64,000 nucleotides of DNA from Pseudomonadota bacterium (lineage in GTDB: Bacteria; Pseudomonadota; Gammaproteobacteria; Acidiferrobacterales; UBA6901): NCBI GenBank assembly GCA_021783175.1, contig JAJXUF010000009.1, positions 1-64,000 of the forward strand, written 5' to 3'. The notes beneath the pieces were generated by a model, which saw nothing but the letters and a program-made list of their open reading frames with translations, was not told where the DNA came from and did not search any database. How positions within the stretch are numbered: the first letter of the stretch is position 1; every line of letters begins with the position of its first letter. Below are positions 63,101 to 64,000 of the stretch, piece after piece. The translations under genes and the position numbers were made by a program.

Positions 63101-63118
63101 GTCTAACAGATGTTATGC
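63101..63118 (-). repeat. Fused core pair (GTCTAAC-AGAT-GTTATGC), head of the minus array
   Basis: Two cassette cores lie 4 bases apart. On the minus strand GCATAAC-ATCT-GTTAGAC precedes the first minus-strand cassette, where an attI or attC end would be expected. No integrase gene follows on the other side. Confidence 0.5.
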
Positions 63119-63481
63119 CGACGATTCTGTCAGTATATCCTCCACCACGTCGCCGGCTGTAATTCGTTCGCGACTGTATATTCAAGCAGACATTTCCTGT
63201 TGTCCGGTCCGCATATCATTGACCATGATATACGAACCGGGGAGATGGGCGGCACGGGTCATGCCCTCATCGCGAATGGCCGGAATGCGACAAATTGGAC
63301 CGCGCTTGCGAGTGTCCGAGATGGGCCGCTATATAGAGCTTTGCATAGCGACCCACAACGGTGGTTCATTGGCATAAATCCCAAGCTGAAAAGCGGACGC
63401 CCACGGCCGTCGAATGCTAGGCAGGAGACTGTCGTGTCGGCTCGAACAACTGGTTTCCCCGGACGTACGTCACGGGCCTGC
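63119..63481. other. Spacer between the cassette array and the HigA-like ORF
   Basis: No gene I can support. In particular I looked for an integron integrase reading away from 63118 and found none. Frames present have no family resemblance. Confidence 0.45.
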
Positions 63482-64000
63482 TCAATGCGTTTGCTCGCCC
63501 GGCAGTCCAAGAACATTGATCGAGCATTTCGTTAACCCGTCGAGACACTTCGTAGCAAACGCACTAATTGCATCAGCCTTGTCGGGCTCGTTTAGCTCAT
63601 TACCGACCGCAGACCCTCTCGATCCGTCAGACCTCGTTGTCGCATTTAGGCTTCCCCCTATAGGATCGCTGTGCACCAATTTATGGAGCAACTCCTCGAT
63701 CGCCTTGCGCTCCTCATCCGACTCCGAAGGCATCACGAGATCCAAGAGAATCCCGAACTTCGGCTGAGACTTTCGAGGCCAACCTGCATGCCAGTCATCA
63801 ATGCTTGTCGGGTTGTTACATAGGTAGTAGATCGTCCCAGTTCGTTCAACGAGCGGACGCGTGAGAATGCCTGCGGAGAACAGATATGCCTGTCTAATCA
63901 GTTCCCGCATGCCGAGCGCCTCCGCAACCGCGGTCTTGCTCAGCTTCAGCGCCGGCAGAATATCCTCGCGCAGCAGCGCGCCCGGATGGGTAGGGCAGCG
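63482..64000 (-). pseudogene. Chimeric ORF beginning like a HigA antitoxin (cut by window edge)
   Basis: At the window end the minus-strand frame reads THPGALLREDILPALKLSKT and then AVAEALG, the N terminus of HigA-family antitoxins (XRE domain). After about 40 residues the family sequence stops where VSRQ would follow, and 140 residues of unrelated, protein-like sequence continue to a stop at 63482. It appears to be a fusion made by deletion or insertion. The function of the C-terminal part is unknown. Confidence 0.55.

Noticed and set aside
63119..63481. Integron integrase next to the array head
   Set aside because: I read both strands for tyrosine-recombinase motifs and found none.
1..64000. 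CRISPR array
   Set aside because: No regularly spaced direct repeats were seen; all repeats found are pairs or palindromes.

Overview
The window looks like an accessory (island) region of a proteobacterial chromosome. The evidence is high G+C with compact operons, a P-type conjugation operon, a ribB gene under an FMN riboswitch, an integron-type cassette cluster, and IS3, IS21 and IS1380 remnants. Gammaproteobacteria would fit, but nothing here fixes the taxon. I see no complete tRNA, rRNA, CRISPR array, integrase or relaxase.

Region 1 (1-13.1 kb) is a defence-rich strip. The end of an IS3 element cuts a type III-like methyltransferase. That gene lies directly behind an OLD-family ATPase/TOPRIM nuclease and a DUF262-HNH protein, all on the minus strand. 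A lipoprotein gene, decayed transposase DNA and palindromes follow. Next come a three-gene operon (two HNH-type proteins and an unknown protein), a phage gpA remnant, a small membrane protein and a GIY-YIG nuclease.

Region 2 (13.4-18.8 kb) is a small island. It starts beside a 3' fragment of tRNA-Thr and is bounded by two similar 69-bp complex repeats. It carries an array of DNA hairpins, an IS3 remnant, the subtilase/AAA+ pair ietS/ietA, and two divergent XRE regulators that share a palindromic operator.

Region 3 (18.8-46.3 kb) is a large biosynthetic locus, almost entirely on the minus strand. One operon (33.6 down to 20.9 kb) contains PEP phosphomutase, a PhnW-like transaminase, a cytidylyltransferase, an asparagine synthetase, a cupin, a split transketolase, two paralogous HprK-like kinases, an MFS exporter, a Nudix hydrolase and an aminotransferase. 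A second set (43.5 down to 35.1 kb) contains a hydrolase, a SRPBCC cyclase, a thioester-reductase-like SDR, a nucleotidyltransferase-fold protein, an ACP, a ketosynthase and a Cys-less ketosynthase partner. About 150 bp of nearly identical DNA sits upstream of each operon, and a LuxR-type regulator gene adjoins one copy. I infer that both operons are co-regulated and make one phosphonate product. ribB with its riboswitch lies at the edge. Two decayed copies of one mobile-element gene with its promoter flank the locus.

Region 4 (47.0-58.7 kb) is a conjugation operon: VirB2, a VirB3-VirB4 fusion, VirB5, VirB6, VirB8, VirB9, VirB10, an outer-membrane protein, three lipoproteins, a CsrA homologue and a Cys-rich protein. 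VirB11, VirD4 and a relaxase are absent from the window, so it is incomplete here.

Region 5 (59.0-63.1 kb) is a cluster of attC sites without an integrase (CALIN type). Three plus-strand cassettes (ABM monooxygenase, alpha/beta hydrolase, frameshifted SnoaL) and a HIT cassette face three minus-strand cassettes (peroxiredoxin, VOC protein, truncated SnoaL). The window ends in a chimeric ORF that begins like a HigA antitoxin.
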